Positions 1-11,763 of a DNA stretch of 64,000 nt are shown here, piece after piece. This stretch comes from Rhizobiaceae bacterium (lineage in GTDB: Bacteria > Pseudomonadota > Alphaproteobacteria > Rhizobiales > Rhizobiaceae): contig JAMLJB010000001.1 of NCBI GenBank assembly GCA_023953835.1, positions 3,073,501 through 3,137,500 on the forward strand, read 5' to 3'. The translations under genes and the position numbers were made by a program. Every line of letters begins with the position of its first letter. Positions within the stretch are counted from its first letter, which is position 1. Below the pieces are notes generated by a model. The model saw only the letters and a list, made by a program, of their open reading frames with translations, made no database searches and had not been told where the DNA came from.

Positions 1-1
1 C

Positions 2-1189
2 AAGGAGCCCGCGCGGGAGACGCCAGTCTCCCCGGGGACGCCCAAGAGGCGGCGCAGGCGCAAGCGCAGGCGTGACCGGAAAGTGTTTGCGCGCGACGAG
101 CAGCAGAGCCGTACATCCGAACAGGTTCAGCCCTCCGCATCGCCGAAGGCGGAAAAGCGCCCGGCCATGCGAGCGCCGGACCGTCGTCCGGGCGTTTTCG
201 CGGCGCTCGACCTTGGTACCAACAATTGCCGCCTGCTGTTGGCGGTGCCGACCGCACCTGGGCAGTTCCGTGTTATCGACGCATTTTCACGCATTGTCCG
301 GCTTGGTGAAGGGCTGTCCAGCAATGGAAAGCTGGCGGATGCCGCAATGGATCGCGCGGTCGACGCGCTGTTGATTTGCGCGACAAAGCTTGGCTCCCGC
401 CCAATCCGCCGCGCGAGGCTCATTGCAACGGAGGCGTGCCGTTCGGCTGAAAACGGCGAGGATTTCCTGCACCGCGTTAAATCGGAGACGGGGCTCGAAC
501 TGGAGATCATCGACCGCATGACCGAAGCGCGGCTCGCTGTGTCGGGCTGCGAATCGCTGATCGAAAAGAGCACAGAAGGCGTCGTGCTGTTCGACATTGG
601 CGGCGGTTCGTCCGAGATTGCGCTCATCGACCTGTCGAAGGGGCGGCGCGGGCGGCTCTCTTCACATATCGTCGCGTGGACCTCGCTGCCCGTCGGTGTC
701 GTCTCGCTTGCCGAACGGTTCGGCGGGAAGGTGGTTACGCGCAGCACGTTCGACGCAATGGTCGATGACGTCGCCGGGCTCATTGCCGACTTCGGCGAGC
801 GCAATCGTCTGGGCGAGGTCGTGCGGTCCCGGAATTTTCACCTGCTTGGCACGTCGGGAACGGTAACCACGCTGGCCGGAGTGCATCTCGACCTGCCGCG
901 TTATGAGCGGCGGCGCGTCGATGGGCTCTGGATGGACAATGAGAGCGTCGATCGCATGATCGACCGCCTGCTCGGATGGGATTTCGAGCAGCGCGTCCAG
1001 AATCCCTGCATTGGCGCGGACCGTGCGGATCTCGTTCTGGCGGGCTGTGCGATCCTCGAAGCGATACGGCGCGTGTGGCCGAGCCAGCGCCTGCGCGTGG
1101 CCGACAGGGGCCTGCGGGAAGGCGTGCTCTCCGAACTGATGGCCGACGAGGGCGTGTGGCGGCGAGACGGCAGGGGCGGGCGGCTGTGA
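2..1189 (+). CDS. ppx: Ppx/GppA family exopolyphosphatase (5' end probably outside window)
   Basis: Exopolyphosphatase/guanosine-pentaphosphate phosphatase of the ASKHA fold, cytoplasmic, removing phosphate from polyphosphate or pppGpp. Counting from a GTG at 83, the phosphate-1 motif DLGTNNCR lies at residues 43-50. The phosphate-2 motif [13 protein letters not shown] and the adenosine-type [11 protein letters not shown] follow in the expected order. The frame stays open from 83 to the left edge and encodes a very basic stretch ([14 protein letters not shown]), so the true start is probably upstream and the protein has a low-complexity N-terminal tail. GTG at 83 is the only start seen in the window. 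The stop overlaps the rlmE GTG, so the two genes are probably co-transcribed. Polyphosphatase versus pppGpp phosphatase activity cannot be decided from sequence. Confidence 0.9.
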   Translation, partial: KEPARETPVSPGTPKRRRRRKRRRDRKVFARDEQQSRTSEQVQPSASPKAEKRPAMRAPDRRPGVFAALDLGTNNCRLLLAVPTAPGQFRVIDAFSRIVRLGEGLSSNGKLADAAMDRAVDALLICATKLGSRPIRRARLIATEACRSAENGEDFLHRVKSETGLELEIIDRMTEARLAVSGCESLIEKSTEGVVLFDIGGGSSEIALIDLSKGRRGRLSSHIVAWTSLPVGVVSLAERFGGKVVTRSTFDAMVDDVAGLIADFGERNRLGEVVRSRNFHLLGTSGTVTTLAGVHLDLPRYERRRVDGLWMDNESVDRMIDRLLGWDFEQRVQNPCIGADRADLVLAGCAILEAIRRVWPSQRLRVADRGLREGVLSELMADEGVWRRDGRGGRL

Positions 1190-1881
1190 CGAAGAAGCCG
1201 GGAACCACCGCCGGTCCGCGTGTGCTGCGCACCCGGGTCAAGAAGAAGAGCGGTTTGAAGGAATCTTCCAGGCGTTGGCTCGAGCGTCATCTGAACGATC
1301 CCTATGTGCAGCGCTCGAAAGCCGAGGGCTATCGCTCCCGCGCCGCATACAAGCTCATCGAGATCGACGACCGCTACAAGCTCATCAAGCCGGGAATGAA
1401 GATCATCGATCTCGGCGCGGCCCCCGGCGGCTGGTGCCAGGTCGCCGCCCACCGCGCAAAGTCGGATGCCGACCATCCGGGCGTCGTCGGCATAGACTAT
1501 CTCGACGTCGACCCGGTCCCCGGAGCGGTGATCCTCAAGAAGGATTTTCTGGACGACGACGCGCCCGCGCTTCTGGAGCAGACGCTTGGCGGTCCGCCCG
1601 ACCTCGTATTGTCCGACATGGCCGCGCCAACCACCGGCCATCGTCGCACCGATCATTTGCGCACCATGCATCTGGTCGAGGTCGCCGCAGATTTTGCGCT
1701 GTCGGTTCTCAAGCCAGGCGGGCATTTTCTCGCCAAGACTTTTCAGGGCGGCACCGAAACAGAGCTGCTCGACCGGCTGAAGCGCAGCTTTGCCAGTGTG
1801 CATCACGTCAAACCGCCGGCTTCGCGTGACGAATCCGTCGAGCTCTATCTTCTTGCAAAAGGCTTCAAGGGACGCGCTTAA
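1186..1881 (+). CDS. rlmE: 23S rRNA (uridine-2'-O-)-methyltransferase RlmE
   Basis: SAM-dependent FtsJ/RlmE methyltransferase that modifies U2552 in the 23S rRNA A loop during late 50S assembly. The 231-residue protein starts at a GTG overlapping the ppx stop (GTGA). It carries the SAM motif [11 protein letters not shown] and the K-D-K-E catalytic set typical of the family: [15 protein letters not shown] (Asp144), FLAKTFQG (Lys184) and [12 protein letters not shown] basic N-terminal extension of about 25 residues precedes the conserved core, as is common in alphaproteobacteria. An open frame continues upstream inside ppx, but the start at 1186 gives normal length and coupling. The stop overlaps that of the convergent MFS gene. 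Confidence 0.93.
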   Translation: MTKKPGTTAGPRVLRTRVKKKSGLKESSRRWLERHLNDPYVQRSKAEGYRSRAAYKLIEIDDRYKLIKPGMKIIDLGAAPGGWCQVAAHRAKSDADHPGVVGIDYLDVDPVPGAVILKKDFLDDDAPALLEQTLGGPPDLVLSDMAAPTTGHRRTDHLRTMHLVEVAADFALSVLKPGGHFLAKTFQGGTETELLDRLKRSFASVHHVKPPASRDESVELYLLAKGFKGRA

Positions 1882-3296
1882 ACTTCCGCGGTTTCTACCT
1901 TTTCCTGCGCGACGGGCTTGATGAGCCTGTGGCCCGACACGGCGCTTCCGGCGTCGGCGGGCAGGCGGATGAAGGCAATGCTGGCGAGGGCGGATACCGC
2001 CGCCACGACGAAGAAGGCGACATGGAAATCGGCCAGGTCGAGGGGCCGGTCATGCAGCACCGTCTGTAGTTCGAGAATGCCGCCCGCCAATGCCACGCCG
2101 AGCGCGACGGACAATTGCTGCGCCACCGCCACGATGGGCGTCGCCTTGCTGGTGTCATCTGCGGAAATCTCGGCATAGGAGAACGCGTTCACCCCGGTGA
2201 AGAACATGGAGCGCACGAGTCCGCCCGCAAAGATCAATGCCATCATCAGCAGGATTGATGTTTGCGGAGTGAAGAAGCCGTAGACCGCGATCGTTCCGGC
2301 AGCCACGATCGAACCGAAGATCAGCACCGGCCGGAAGCCGAATGTGCGGAAAATCCACGCGGTCGCGAACTTCATGCCCATCGCGCCGAGCGCCGTCACG
2401 AAGGTTATCATTCCGGACTGGAACGGGTTCAGGCCGAAGGCGATTTGCAGCATCAGCGGCAACAGGAAAGGCACTGCTCCGATGCCGATCCGGAATATGC
2501 TGCCGCCAAGCACCGCGGCCCGGAACACCTGATTGCCGAAAAGGCTCAGGTTGAGCAGAGGGTTTTGCACATGCCGGGCGTGCCAGAGATAGAGCGAGGC
2601 GCAAGCCACGCCGACGATCACCGTCATTAGGCCGATGACCGGGGGAAGTGCGGGCAGGCTCATCACGGATATGCCGAACACGATCCCCGCTGCGCCAAGG
2701 CCGCTCAGCAGCAAGCCGAGAAAATCGAGCCGGGGCGTTTGTACCGGCGGGCTTTCCGGCAGGAAACGGGTTGCCAGTCCTATGCCGAGCAGGCCGATGG
2801 GCACATTGATGATGAATATCCAGTGCCACGAAAAATAGGTCGTGATGAAGCCTCCGACGGGGGGGCCGACCAGCGGGCCAACCAGCGCCGGCACCGTGAG
2901 CCACGACATTGCCGCCACCAGATCGCTTTTCGCGGTCGAGCGCACCAGCAACAGGCGACCCACCGGCGTCATCATCGCCCCGCCCATGCCCTGCAGGAAG
3001 CGCGCGACGACGAAGGCTGCCAGCGAGCCGGAGGTCGCACAGGCAACAGAGCCGACGATGAACACGGCGATGGCCGCGCGAAAAATGTTCTTTGCCCCGA
3101 AGCGGTCGGCCATCCATCCGCTGACGGGAATGAAGATGGCGAGCGATACGAGATAGGAGGTGAGCGCGAGCTTGAGCGCGATGGGACTGGTCCCGATGTC
3201 CACCGCGATTGCCGGCAGCGATGTCGCAATCACGGTGGAGTCCATGTTCTCCATGAACAATGCAACTGCAAGTATGAGTGGAACGGTGCGCGACAC
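1878..3296 (-). CDS. MFS multidrug efflux transporter, DHA2 (EmrB/QacA) type
   Basis: Integral inner-membrane proton antiporter, 472 residues, probably with 14 helices. The N-terminus ([20 protein letters not shown]) and the conserved [10 protein letters not shown] of helix 1 are typical of EmrB/QacA drug pumps. MFS motif A appears as [13 protein letters not shown], followed by a helix-4 [19 protein letters not shown] segment. It starts with GTG. No membrane-fusion (EmrA) gene or regulator is adjacent, so it is probably a stand-alone pump and its substrate cannot be predicted. It converges on rlmE with a 4-nt stop overlap. A 225-bp non-coding stretch separates it from the divergent guaB and must hold both promoters. 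Confidence 0.88.
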   Translation of the reverse strand: MSRTVPLILAVALFMENMDSTVIATSLPAIAVDIGTSPIALKLALTSYLVSLAIFIPVSGWMADRFGAKNIFRAAIAVFIVGSVACATSGSLAAFVVARFLQGMGGAMMTPVGRLLLVRSTAKSDLVAAMSWLTVPALVGPLVGPPVGGFITTYFSWHWIFIINVPIGLLGIGLATRFLPESPPVQTPRLDFLGLLLSGLGAAGIVFGISVMSLPALPPVIGLMTVIVGVACASLYLWHARHVQNPLLNLSLFGNQVFRAAVLGGSIFRIGIGAVPFLLPLMLQIAFGLNPFQSGMITFVTALGAMGMKFATAWIFRTFGFRPVLIFGSIVAAGTIAVYGFFTPQTSILLMMALIFAGGLVRSMFFTGVNAFSYAEISADDTSKATPIVAVAQQLSVALGVALAGGILELQTVLHDRPLDLADFHVAFFVVAAVSALASIAFIRLPADAGSAVSGHRLIKPVAQEKVETAEV

Positions 3297-3521
3297 GACG
3301 AATGCGGGAATCCGGTTGGAAAGGGCGCCATAAACCCTTCAGACTTGAAGACAATATGCCTGCCGTCAAATTATGGTGATGCGAAGTCCTCTACAACACT
3401 TGCTTGGCGCTTTTCAACTCGCGCCGGACATGGTACCAGCCAGCGCCAATCCTGAAAGGGACCTCACGAGTCGGCGCTGCCCAACCGGGTTTGCGCCCTT
3501 TATCTATTTAGGAAATTGGCC

Positions 3522-5012
3522 ATGGCGAACATCATCGAAACTTCAACAGGTCAACTCGCCCTGACTTTCGATGACGTCCTTCTACAACCCGGCCATTCCG
3601 AAGTCATGCCGGGCGAAACCGATGTCGGCACGCGAATCGCGGGCGACATCGAGCTCAACCTGCCGATCCTGTCTGCCGCGATGGACACCGTCACTGAATC
3701 CCGCCTGGCCATTGCGATGGCGCAGGCCGGCGGCATCGGCGTGATCCATCGCAACATGACGCCTTCGGAGCAGGCCGAGCAGGTGCGGCAGGTCAAGAAG
3801 TTCGAGTCGGGCATGGTGGTGAACCCTGTCACCATCGGGCCGGATGCGTCGCTGGCCGAGGCGCTGGCCTTGATGAAGTCACACGGCATTTCCGGTATTC
3901 CCGTCGTGCGCGGCAATGGCGGTGCGCCGGGCAAACTCGTCGGCATCCTCACAAATCGCGACGTGCGCTTTGCCTCCGATCCCGGCCAGAAGGTTTCGGA
4001 GCTAATGACCCGCGACAATCTTGTGACGGTGCGCGAGTCGGTCGACCAGAACGAAGCGAAGCGATTGCTGCACGCGCACCGCATCGAAAAGCTGCTCGTC
4101 GTCGACACGGACGGCAATTGCGTCGGCCTGATTACGGTCAAGGATATCGAGAAGTCGCAGCTCAACCCCCATGCCTCAAAGGATGCGCAGGGCCGCCTGC
4201 GCGTGGCCGCCGCCACCAGCGTGGGCGAGGACGGGTTGGAGCGGGCGGAGCGCCTGATCGACGCCGGGGTTGACCTGCTCGTCATCGACACCGCGCATGG
4301 CCACTCCCAGCGCGTTCTCGACGCTGTCGCGCGCGCCAAGAAGATTTCCAACTCCGTGCGCATACTTGCGGGCAATGTCGCCACGCCTGACGGAACCCGC
4401 GCGCTGATCGATGCCGGTGCCGATAGCGTGAAGGTCGGCATCGGGCCGGGTTCGATCTGCACCACGCGCATCGTGGCCGGTGTCGGCGTGCCACAGCTTT
4501 CAGCGATCATGGGCGCCGTTGAGGTTGCGGACAGGGCAAATATCTCGGTGATTGCCGACGGCGGAATCAAGTTCTCCGGCGATCTCGCCAAGGCGTTGGC
4601 CGCCGGGGCGCGGGCCGCCATGATCGGCTCGCTGCTTGCAGGCACGGATGAAAGCCCCGGCGAGGTTTACCTGCATCAGGGGCGCTCCTTCAAGGCGTAT
4701 CGCGGCATGGGGTCCGTCGGTGCGATGGCGCGCGGTTCGGCGGACCGCTATTTCCAGGCCGAGGTTCGCGACACGCTGAAACTCGTGCCGGAGGGTATCG
4801 AGGGGCAGGTGCCCTACAAGGGGCCGGTTGCAGGCGTGCTGCACCAGCTTGCGGGCGGCCTGAAAGCGGCGATGGGTTATGTGGGCGCCAACGACCTTGC
4901 GTCGTTCCGCGAGCGGGCCACGTTCGTTCGCATATCCAATGCGGGGCTTCGCGAAAGCCATGCCCATGACGTGACGATCACCCGCGAAAGCCCGAACTAC
5001 CCGGGGGCTTGA
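3522..5012 (+). CDS. guaB: inosine-5'-monophosphate dehydrogenase
   Basis: NAD-dependent oxidation of IMP to XMP, the committed step of guanine nucleotide synthesis. The 496-residue protein has the classic order: N-terminal barrel segment, a pair of CBS domains (about residues 95-215, with DVRF and KDIEKS edges), then the rest of the TIM barrel. The catalytic loop [15 protein letters not shown] places the nucleophile at Cys313. The flap region ([16 protein letters not shown], then SADRYFQ) is intact. I chose ATG at 3522, preceded by GGAAA about 6 nt upstream, over a TTG two codons earlier. The MAPEG gene follows after 4 nt, so both probably share a transcript. Confidence 0.97.
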   Translation: MANIIETSTGQLALTFDDVLLQPGHSEVMPGETDVGTRIAGDIELNLPILSAAMDTVTESRLAIAMAQAGGIGVIHRNMTPSEQAEQVRQVKKFESGMVVNPVTIGPDASLAEALALMKSHGISGIPVVRGNGGAPGKLVGILTNRDVRFASDPGQKVSELMTRDNLVTVRESVDQNEAKRLLHAHRIEKLLVVDTDGNCVGLITVKDIEKSQLNPHASKDAQGRLRVAAATSVGEDGLERAERLIDAGVDLLVIDTAHGHSQRVLDAVARAKKISNSVRILAGNVATPDGTRALIDAGADSVKVGIGPGSICTTRIVAGVGVPQLSAIMGAVEVADRANISVIADGGIKFSGDLAKALAAGARAAMIGSLLAGTDESPGEVYLHQGRSFKAYRGMGSVGAMARGSADRYFQAEVRDTLKLVPEGIEGQVPYKGPVAGVLHQLAGGLKAAMGYVGANDLASFRERATFVRISNAGLRESHAHDVTITRESPNYPGA

Positions 5013-5016
5013 GGCA

Positions 5017-5433
5017 ATGAACCCGGTCGCGATCTTCTGGCCGGTTATCGCGCAGGCCGCATTGACGTTTATCGTCTATGCCCTGCTTGGCCTGCGCCGC
5101 CGCCGCGCCATTGCGACGGGAGAGGTGAAGGCGGGTCAGTTCAAGCTGCGCGGTGTTGATCCCGAATCGACAGCGGCGGTTTCAAACAATCTGATGAACC
5201 AGTTTGAAGTGCCGGTGCTTTTCTATGTCGTGTGCATTTGCCTTTACGTCACGGTGGGCGTCAACCTTGTCGTGCTTGTGCTGGCGTGGTTGTTCGTCCT
5301 GTCCCGCTATCTCCACGCATGGATACATCTCACCGGCAACAACGTCATTCATCGCTTCAATGCGTTCGGCTTCGGCCTGATGGTCCTTGTCGTCATGTGG
5401 ATTGCGTTCGCGATCCACTTGCTGACGGCGTAA
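5017..5433 (+). CDS. MAPEG family membrane protein
   Basis: Small integral membrane protein of 138 residues with four predicted hydrophobic helices. The MAPEG (membrane-associated proteins in eicosanoid and glutathione metabolism) signature is visible as the FEVPVLFYV helix followed by SRYLHAWIHLTGNNV and a helix-4 RFNAFGFGLMVL. Bacterial members are poorly characterised; some are microsomal-GST-like. It begins 4 nt after guaB and is presumably translated from the same mRNA, though no metabolic link to IMP dehydrogenase is known to me. A large inverted repeat lies directly downstream and separates it from the convergent rnd gene. Confidence 0.85.
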   Translation: MNPVAIFWPVIAQAALTFIVYALLGLRRRRAIATGEVKAGQFKLRGVDPESTAAVSNNLMNQFEVPVLFYVVCICLYVTVGVNLVVLVLAWLFVLSRYLHAWIHLTGNNVIHRFNAFGFGLMVLVVMWIAFAIHLLTA

Positions 5434-5443
5434 CGCTTTTTAC

Positions 5444-5598
5444 ACCCCTCATCCGCCTGCCGGCACCTTCTCCCACAGGGGGAGAAGGCAGAATTCTTCA
5501 GCGTCTTGCTCGTTCTGCAACAATCGCGAACTGCGTCGACGATTGTGAAATCGCCTTCTCCCCCTGTGGGAGAAGGTGCCGGCAGGCGGATGAGGGGT
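5444..5598. repeat. palindromic intergenic repeat, perfect 46-bp arms
   Basis: Two arms, 5444-5489 and 5553-5598, are exact reverse complements over 46 nt and flank a 63-nt spacer. Each arm contains a shorter palindrome, CTTCTCCCACAGGGGGAGAAG, so the element can form nested hairpins. It fills the gap between the convergent MAPEG and rnd genes. The style resembles the palindromic intergenic elements scattered through rhizobial genomes (inference). It could act as a bidirectional terminator or mRNA stabiliser. The related elements at 28038-28059 and 61389-61533 share the core CTCCC...GGGAGA-AGG pattern. Confidence 0.9.
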
Positions 5599-5629
5599 AA
5601 GCGCCGGGCGAGCCAGCCGCAGAGAAAGC

Positions 5630-6853
5630 CTATTCGACCGTCACGATCTTCCGGTTCTCGAATTTTAGCGCAATCTCGCCGCGAACCAGTTTCAGCGCAC
5701 GTTCGCCGAACACCTCGCGACGCCAGCCATGCATGGCGGGAACGTCGGCCTGTTCGCCTTCGGCGGCGATGCGGTCCAGTTCATCGGAAGAAGCCAGCAG
5801 CTTCGGCGCGACGCCTTCCTTTTCGGCGGTCAGCCTGAGCAGCACCTTGAGCAATTCGGCAGCCGCATTCGATCCTTCCGGTGAGGCGGGCGAACGCGGC
5901 AGGCGCGGCAGGCTCTCCTTGGGCAGGGCGAGGGCGGCATTGACCGCTTCCATCAGCGCGACGGCGGTGGACGAGCGTTCCCAGCCCTTCGGGATCGTGC
6001 GCAACCGGCCAAGTGCTGCGCCGTCGCGCGGCTGCTGCTGCGCGATTTCGTAGATCACGTCGTCCTTGATGATGCGCTGGCGCGGCACGTTGCGCTCGCG
6101 TGCCTCCCGTTCGCGCCATGCGGCCACATGCTGGACCACCGCCAGTTCCTGCGGCTTGCGGAAGCGCATCTTGAGCCGCTTCCATGCGTCCTCGGGGTGT
6201 GGGTCGTAGGTCTCGCGCGCCGTCAGCACGTCCATTTCCTCGTTCACCCAATGGGCACGGTCCTCACGCTTCAATTCGGCTTCGAGATATTTGTACACCT
6301 CGATCAGGTAGGTTACGTCCGCAAGCGCGTAGGTCAGTTGCTTGTCGGACAGGGGGCGCTGCCGCCAGTCGGTGAAACGCGACGACTTGTCGAGATGCGT
6401 GCCGGTGATGCGCTGCACGAGCTGGTCGTAGGAAATGCTTTCGCCAAAGCCGCAGACCATGGCCGCCACCTGCGTGTCGAAAACCGGATGGGGAATGAGG
6501 CGGCCCAGATTGAACACGATCTCGATGTCCTGGCGCGCGGCATGAAAGACCTTGGTGACGGACTCGTTCGCCATCAGGGCAAAGAACGGGGCGAGGTCGA
6601 TGCCGGGCGCCATCGGATCGATCAGAGCCGTGGCATCCGGAACGGCCATCTGGATAAGGCACAGTTCCGGCCAGAAGGTCGTTTCCCGGATAAATTCCGT
6701 ATCGACGGTAACGAAGTCGGACTTGCTGAATTGCTCGATGACGGATTCGAGCTCTGCTTGAGTGGTGACGAGGTGCATCTGATTGGGCTGAATAGAGACT
6801 GAATGTTCCATTTCAGCCGAAACGCGGCGCGTCAAGTCAGTTATGTCGGCCAT
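5630..6853 (-). CDS. rnd: ribonuclease D
   Basis: 3'-to-5' exoribonuclease of the DEDD family, trimming tRNA and other structured RNA 3' ends. From ATG 6853 the protein has 407 residues. The exo I motif VDTEF places Asp51 and Glu53, followed by exo II (KVFHAARQDIEIV) and exo III (LTYALADVTYLIEVY). An HRDC domain comes next (around RKPQELAVVQHVAAWRE). The start is uncertain. ATG 6853 has an AAGAAG upstream but overlaps the MFS stop by 17 nt. ATG 6811 and ATG 6778 would shorten the protein by 14 or 25 residues, the last giving the more usual length of about 380. It probably shares a transcript with the upstream MFS gene. Confidence 0.94.
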   Translation of the reverse strand: MADITDLTRRVSAEMEHSVSIQPNQMHLVTTQAELESVIEQFSKSDFVTVDTEFIRETTFWPELCLIQMAVPDATALIDPMAPGIDLAPFFALMANESVTKVFHAARQDIEIVFNLGRLIPHPVFDTQVAAMVCGFGESISYDQLVQRITGTHLDKSSRFTDWRQRPLSDKQLTYALADVTYLIEVYKYLEAELKREDRAHWVNEEMDVLTARETYDPHPEDAWKRLKMRFRKPQELAVVQHVAAWREREARERNVPRQRIIKDDVIYEIAQQQPRDGAALGRLRTIPKGWERSSTAVALMEAVNAALALPKESLPRLPRSPASPEGSNAAAELLKVLLRLTAEKEGVAPKLLASSDELDRIAAEGEQADVPAMHGWRREVFGERALKLVRGEIALKFENRKIVTVE

Positions 6854-8075
6854 TGCGTCCACTTCTTTTCGCGAGCTTTGCAAATATCGTTGAGGTGCGC
6901 AGCAATGCGACAAAGTCGCTCCGGTGGCCTTCAGGTGCGGGAGCGCGCACCCGCATGCGGTAGACGATGACCGCAATCAGCAGAACATAGATGATGGCGC
7001 TGAAGGTGAAAAGCCAGGCGGGTCCCCATGCCTGCATGGCATAGGACGCGACGATCGGTCCGCCAATTGCGCCGAATGAATAGAAGAGCATCAGCGCTGC
7101 GTTGACCAGCACGAACTCGTGCCGCTCCGCCCGGTCGTTCGCGTGCGCTGCGGAGAGCGAAAACAGCGGCATCGCAAACGAGCCGAAGATGAACACCAGC
7201 ACGAAATTCGCCAGCGGATCGGCGCCCGCGAAAAACGCGATTGCGAGGGATGACAGCAACGCGCCGAAGCAGGTCACCAGAAGCACCCGGCGACGGTCCC
7301 AGCGGTCGGACAAATAGCCGAGCGGATACTGGATGATCGCACCGCCGATGATGCCGACACTGACGAATGTCACGACATCGGTGACGGACATGCCGATCTG
7401 TTCGGCATAGACGGGGCTCAAGGTGCGGAACGCGCTGTTGGTCATGCCGACCGCGATGCAGCCGATTGCCGCAAGCGGGGAAATGCGCCATGCGCGACCG
7501 AGGTCGAGTTTGACGTCCTCCGGGGGTGTGGGGTTGGATCGGTCCGCAAGGGAGACCGGCACGAGCGACATGGTGATCATGATCGACATGATGGCGAAGA
7601 TGGTGAAGCCGTCCGCGCCGAAGATCGGGATCAAGAACTGCGCGCCGGTCACCGAGCCGATGTCCACGATGCGATAGAGCGCAAGCACACGCGCGCGGTC
7701 GTGGTTTGAAACGCCGGAGTTCAGCCAGCTTTCCATGACCGTGAACAGGCCCGCGAAGCAGAAGCCGGTGGCGAAGCGCACCACCGACCACATGACCGGG
7801 TCGACGACCAGAATCAGCAGCAGCGTTCCCGCCGACGCGGTGGCGGCGAGCGCCGAGAAGCTGCGAACATGGCCGACCGACTTGAGGATGCGGGTAATGG
7901 CCAGGCAACCGAGCAGGAAGCCGCCGAAATAGGCGGTTCCCATGAAGCCGATTGTGGCGGGCGAAAACCCCTCCATCGCCCCGCGCAGCGCAATCAGCGT
8001 GCCCTGCAAACCATTGCCACCGAGCAATATGCCCGCGGCGATCAGGAGTGGAATGAGAGGGCGTAAGGAGGACAT
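6837..8075 (-). CDS. MFS transporter, YcaD-like
   Basis: Twelve-helix major facilitator of 412 residues. The N-terminal LLGGNGLQGTLIALRG, the FVMESWLNSG-type segment after helix 4 (here LFTVMESWLNSGVSNHDRARVLA) and the mid-protein motif GYLSDRWDRRRVLL match the YcaD/YfkF group of putative transporters, whose substrates are not established. I chose ATG 8075; an in-frame ATG at 8138 would add 21 hydrophilic residues unlike the family. Its 3' end overlaps the 5' end of rnd. It diverges from aspS across about 195 bp. Confidence 0.82.
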   Translation of the reverse strand: MSSLRPLIPLLIAAGILLGGNGLQGTLIALRGAMEGFSPATIGFMGTAYFGGFLLGCLAITRILKSVGHVRSFSALAATASAGTLLLILVVDPVMWSVVRFATGFCFAGLFTVMESWLNSGVSNHDRARVLALYRIVDIGSVTGAQFLIPIFGADGFTIFAIMSIMITMSLVPVSLADRSNPTPPEDVKLDLGRAWRISPLAAIGCIAVGMTNSAFRTLSPVYAEQIGMSVTDVVTFVSVGIIGGAIIQYPLGYLSDRWDRRRVLLVTCFGALLSSLAIAFFAGADPLANFVLVFIFGSFAMPLFSLSAAHANDRAERHEFVLVNAALMLFYSFGAIGGPIVASYAMQAWGPAWLFTFSAIIYVLLIAVIVYRMRVRAPAPEGHRSDFVALLRTSTIFAKLAKRSGRNGRHN

Positions 8076-8271
8076 GCACGAACCGGGCGGCGAAGATAAA
8101 TCGTCATGTAGCATGCGCGCGCGTTGCGCTACCCGCATTTAACGACGCGATTGGTCCACCAACCGACTTATCCTTGACAAATCAGACCTCGCATGCGCTT
8201 GTCCGCGCAATTTTCAGGTGACGCTTCGCGCTTGCCTGTTTCGAACGAACTCCACGAACTGGAATTGGGTA

Positions 8272-10065
<1,794 letters not shown>

Positions 10066-10077
10066 GGGCAGAGGCCG

Positions 10078-10938
10078 ATGCAGGAAGAACTTTCTGTTCT
10101 CGAAGCGGATTGCCATCCGCTCTTCCTGCAAACGCCGCCTTCCGTCGAATTCAACAAGTTGCGCAAGCGCTTGCTGCGCCATGCACGACAGGCCATCGAG
10201 GATTTCGCGATGGTCAATCCGGGCGAGCGCTGGCTTGTCGCGCTTTCGGGCGGCAAGGATTCCTACGGGCTGCTCGCGCTGTTGCTCGACCTCAAATGGC
10301 GCGGGCTGCTGCCGGTCGATCTGCTCGCCTGCAATCTCGACCAGGGCCAGCCCAATTTTCCAAAGCACATCCTGCCCGATTTCCTGAACCGCCATGGCAT
10401 CCCGCACCGCATCGAATATCGGGACACCTATTCCATCGTGACCGAAAAGCTGCCCGAGAGCGCGACCTATTGCTCGCTCTGCTCGCGGCTGCGGCGCGGT
10501 CATCTCTATCGCGTTGCGCGGGAGGAGGAGTGTTCGGCGCTGGTGCTTGGCCATCACCGCGAGGACATCCTCGAAACCTTCTTCATGAACCTCTTCCACG
10601 GTGGGCGGCTGGCGGCGATGCCGCCGAAGCTGCTCAACGACGAAAGCGATGTCATGGTGCTGCGCCCGCTCGCCTATGCGGCGGAAGCCGACCTGTCGAA
10701 ATTCGCGGACGCGATGCGCTTCCCGATCATCCCTTGCGATCTGTGCGGCAGCCAGGACGGGCTGCAACGCACCGCCATGAAGGCGATGCTGGATGAGATC
10801 GAGCATCGCATGCCGGGCCGCAAGGACACGATGATCCGCGCCCTGACCAATGTACGCCCGAGCCATCTGCTGGACCGCAAACTGTTCGATTTCGCAGGAC
10901 TGGAAACATCCGTTCCCGCAAAGGAAGATGCCGTATGA
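10078..10938 (+). CDS. ttcA: tRNA 2-thiocytidine(32) synthetase TtcA
   Basis: PP-loop ATPase that thiolates cytidine 32 of several tRNAs, using an iron-sulfur cluster. The 286-residue protein contains the PP-loop SGGKDS (residues 57-62) and the paired cysteines Cys132/Cys135 in [12 protein letters not shown] second CxxC (Cys220/Cys223) supplies the third cluster ligand expected for TtcA. The region around [20 protein letters not shown] is characteristic of TtcA rather than TilS or MnmA. It lies 12 nt after aspS, and its stop overlaps the next ATG (ATGA), making an apparent three-gene operon with a translation theme at its front. Confidence 0.94.
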   Translation: MQEELSVLEADCHPLFLQTPPSVEFNKLRKRLLRHARQAIEDFAMVNPGERWLVALSGGKDSYGLLALLLDLKWRGLLPVDLLACNLDQGQPNFPKHILPDFLNRHGIPHRIEYRDTYSIVTEKLPESATYCSLCSRLRRGHLYRVAREEECSALVLGHHREDILETFFMNLFHGGRLAAMPPKLLNDESDVMVLRPLAYAAEADLSKFADAMRFPIIPCDLCGSQDGLQRTAMKAMLDEIEHRMPGRKDTMIRALTNVRPSHLLDRKLFDFAGLETSVPAKEDAV

Positions 10939-11759
10939 CGTTCAGAGAGACGGAAATCGATTGGCTCTGTGCGCTGATTGCCGAAGCCGCGACAACCGAG
11001 ATCATGCCGCGCTTTCGTCGCCTCTCGGCGGACCAGATTCGCGAAAAGACCTCGGCGCTCGACGTGGTGACGGATGCCGATGTGAATGCGGAGCGCCGCA
11101 TGACCGCAGCCCTGCACTTGCGCTTTCCGGATGCGCTGGTGGTCGGAGAGGAGACCTGCGCCGAAAATCCCGGCCTGCTGAACGGGTTGCGCGGAGCGCC
11201 GCTTGCCTTCGTGATCGACCCGGTGGACGGCACTTACAATTTCTCGGCTGGCGTTGCGCCGTTCGGCGTGATGATGGCGGTCGTGGTGAATGGCGAAACC
11301 GTGGCAGGCATCATCCACGATCCGCTTGGCGATGACTGGGCCATCGGCGTCAAGGGCGCGGGAAGCCGCCTGCGCGGAGGCGGGGTGGAAACGCCGTTGC
11401 GCGTCGCCGATCCCGCCCCTGTCGACGAAATGGTCGGAAATGTCGGCTGGCAGTCGATGCCGGAACCGTCGCGGTCCGTGCTGGCGCGAAATGCCAGCAA
11501 GGTACTCGGCACCTTTGCCTATCGCTGCGCGGCGCAGGAATACAGGCTGCTTGCGTCCGGCTACGGACATTTCGCGATCTACCACAGGCTCATGCCGTGG
11601 GATCATCTTCCCGGCCTGCTCATCCACAGCGAAGCAGGCGGCTATAGTGCGCGTTTCGACGGCAGCCCCTATGTTCCGGGCGATACGGGCGGTGGCTTGA
11701 TCGTGGCCCCGGACCACAGCGCGTGGAAGGCGCTGCGGCAGGAGCTTTGGGCGGAATAG
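10935..11759 (+). CDS. inositol monophosphatase family protein
   Basis: Magnesium- or lithium-sensitive phosphomonoesterase fold, 274 residues. Metal-binding motifs are present: GEET, then DPVDGT (residues 95-100) followed by YNFSAG, and the C-terminal motif [15 protein letters not shown]. Family members hydrolyse inositol-1-phosphate, histidinol phosphate, 3'-phosphoadenosine phosphates or fructose-1,6-bisphosphate, so the substrate is not fixed by these motifs. The start ATG overlaps the ttcA stop, so translation is probably coupled. The 3' end converges on an MFS gene with only a 4-nt gap and no visible hairpin. Confidence 0.88.
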   Translation: MTFRETEIDWLCALIAEAATTEIMPRFRRLSADQIREKTSALDVVTDADVNAERRMTAALHLRFPDALVVGEETCAENPGLLNGLRGAPLAFVIDPVDGTYNFSAGVAPFGVMMAVVVNGETVAGIIHDPLGDDWAIGVKGAGSRLRGGGVETPLRVADPAPVDEMVGNVGWQSMPEPSRSVLARNASKVLGTFAYRCAAQEYRLLASGYGHFAIYHRLMPWDHLPGLLIHSEAGGYSARFDGSPYVPGDTGGGLIVAPDHSAWKALRQELWAE

Positions 11760-11763
11760 TGCC

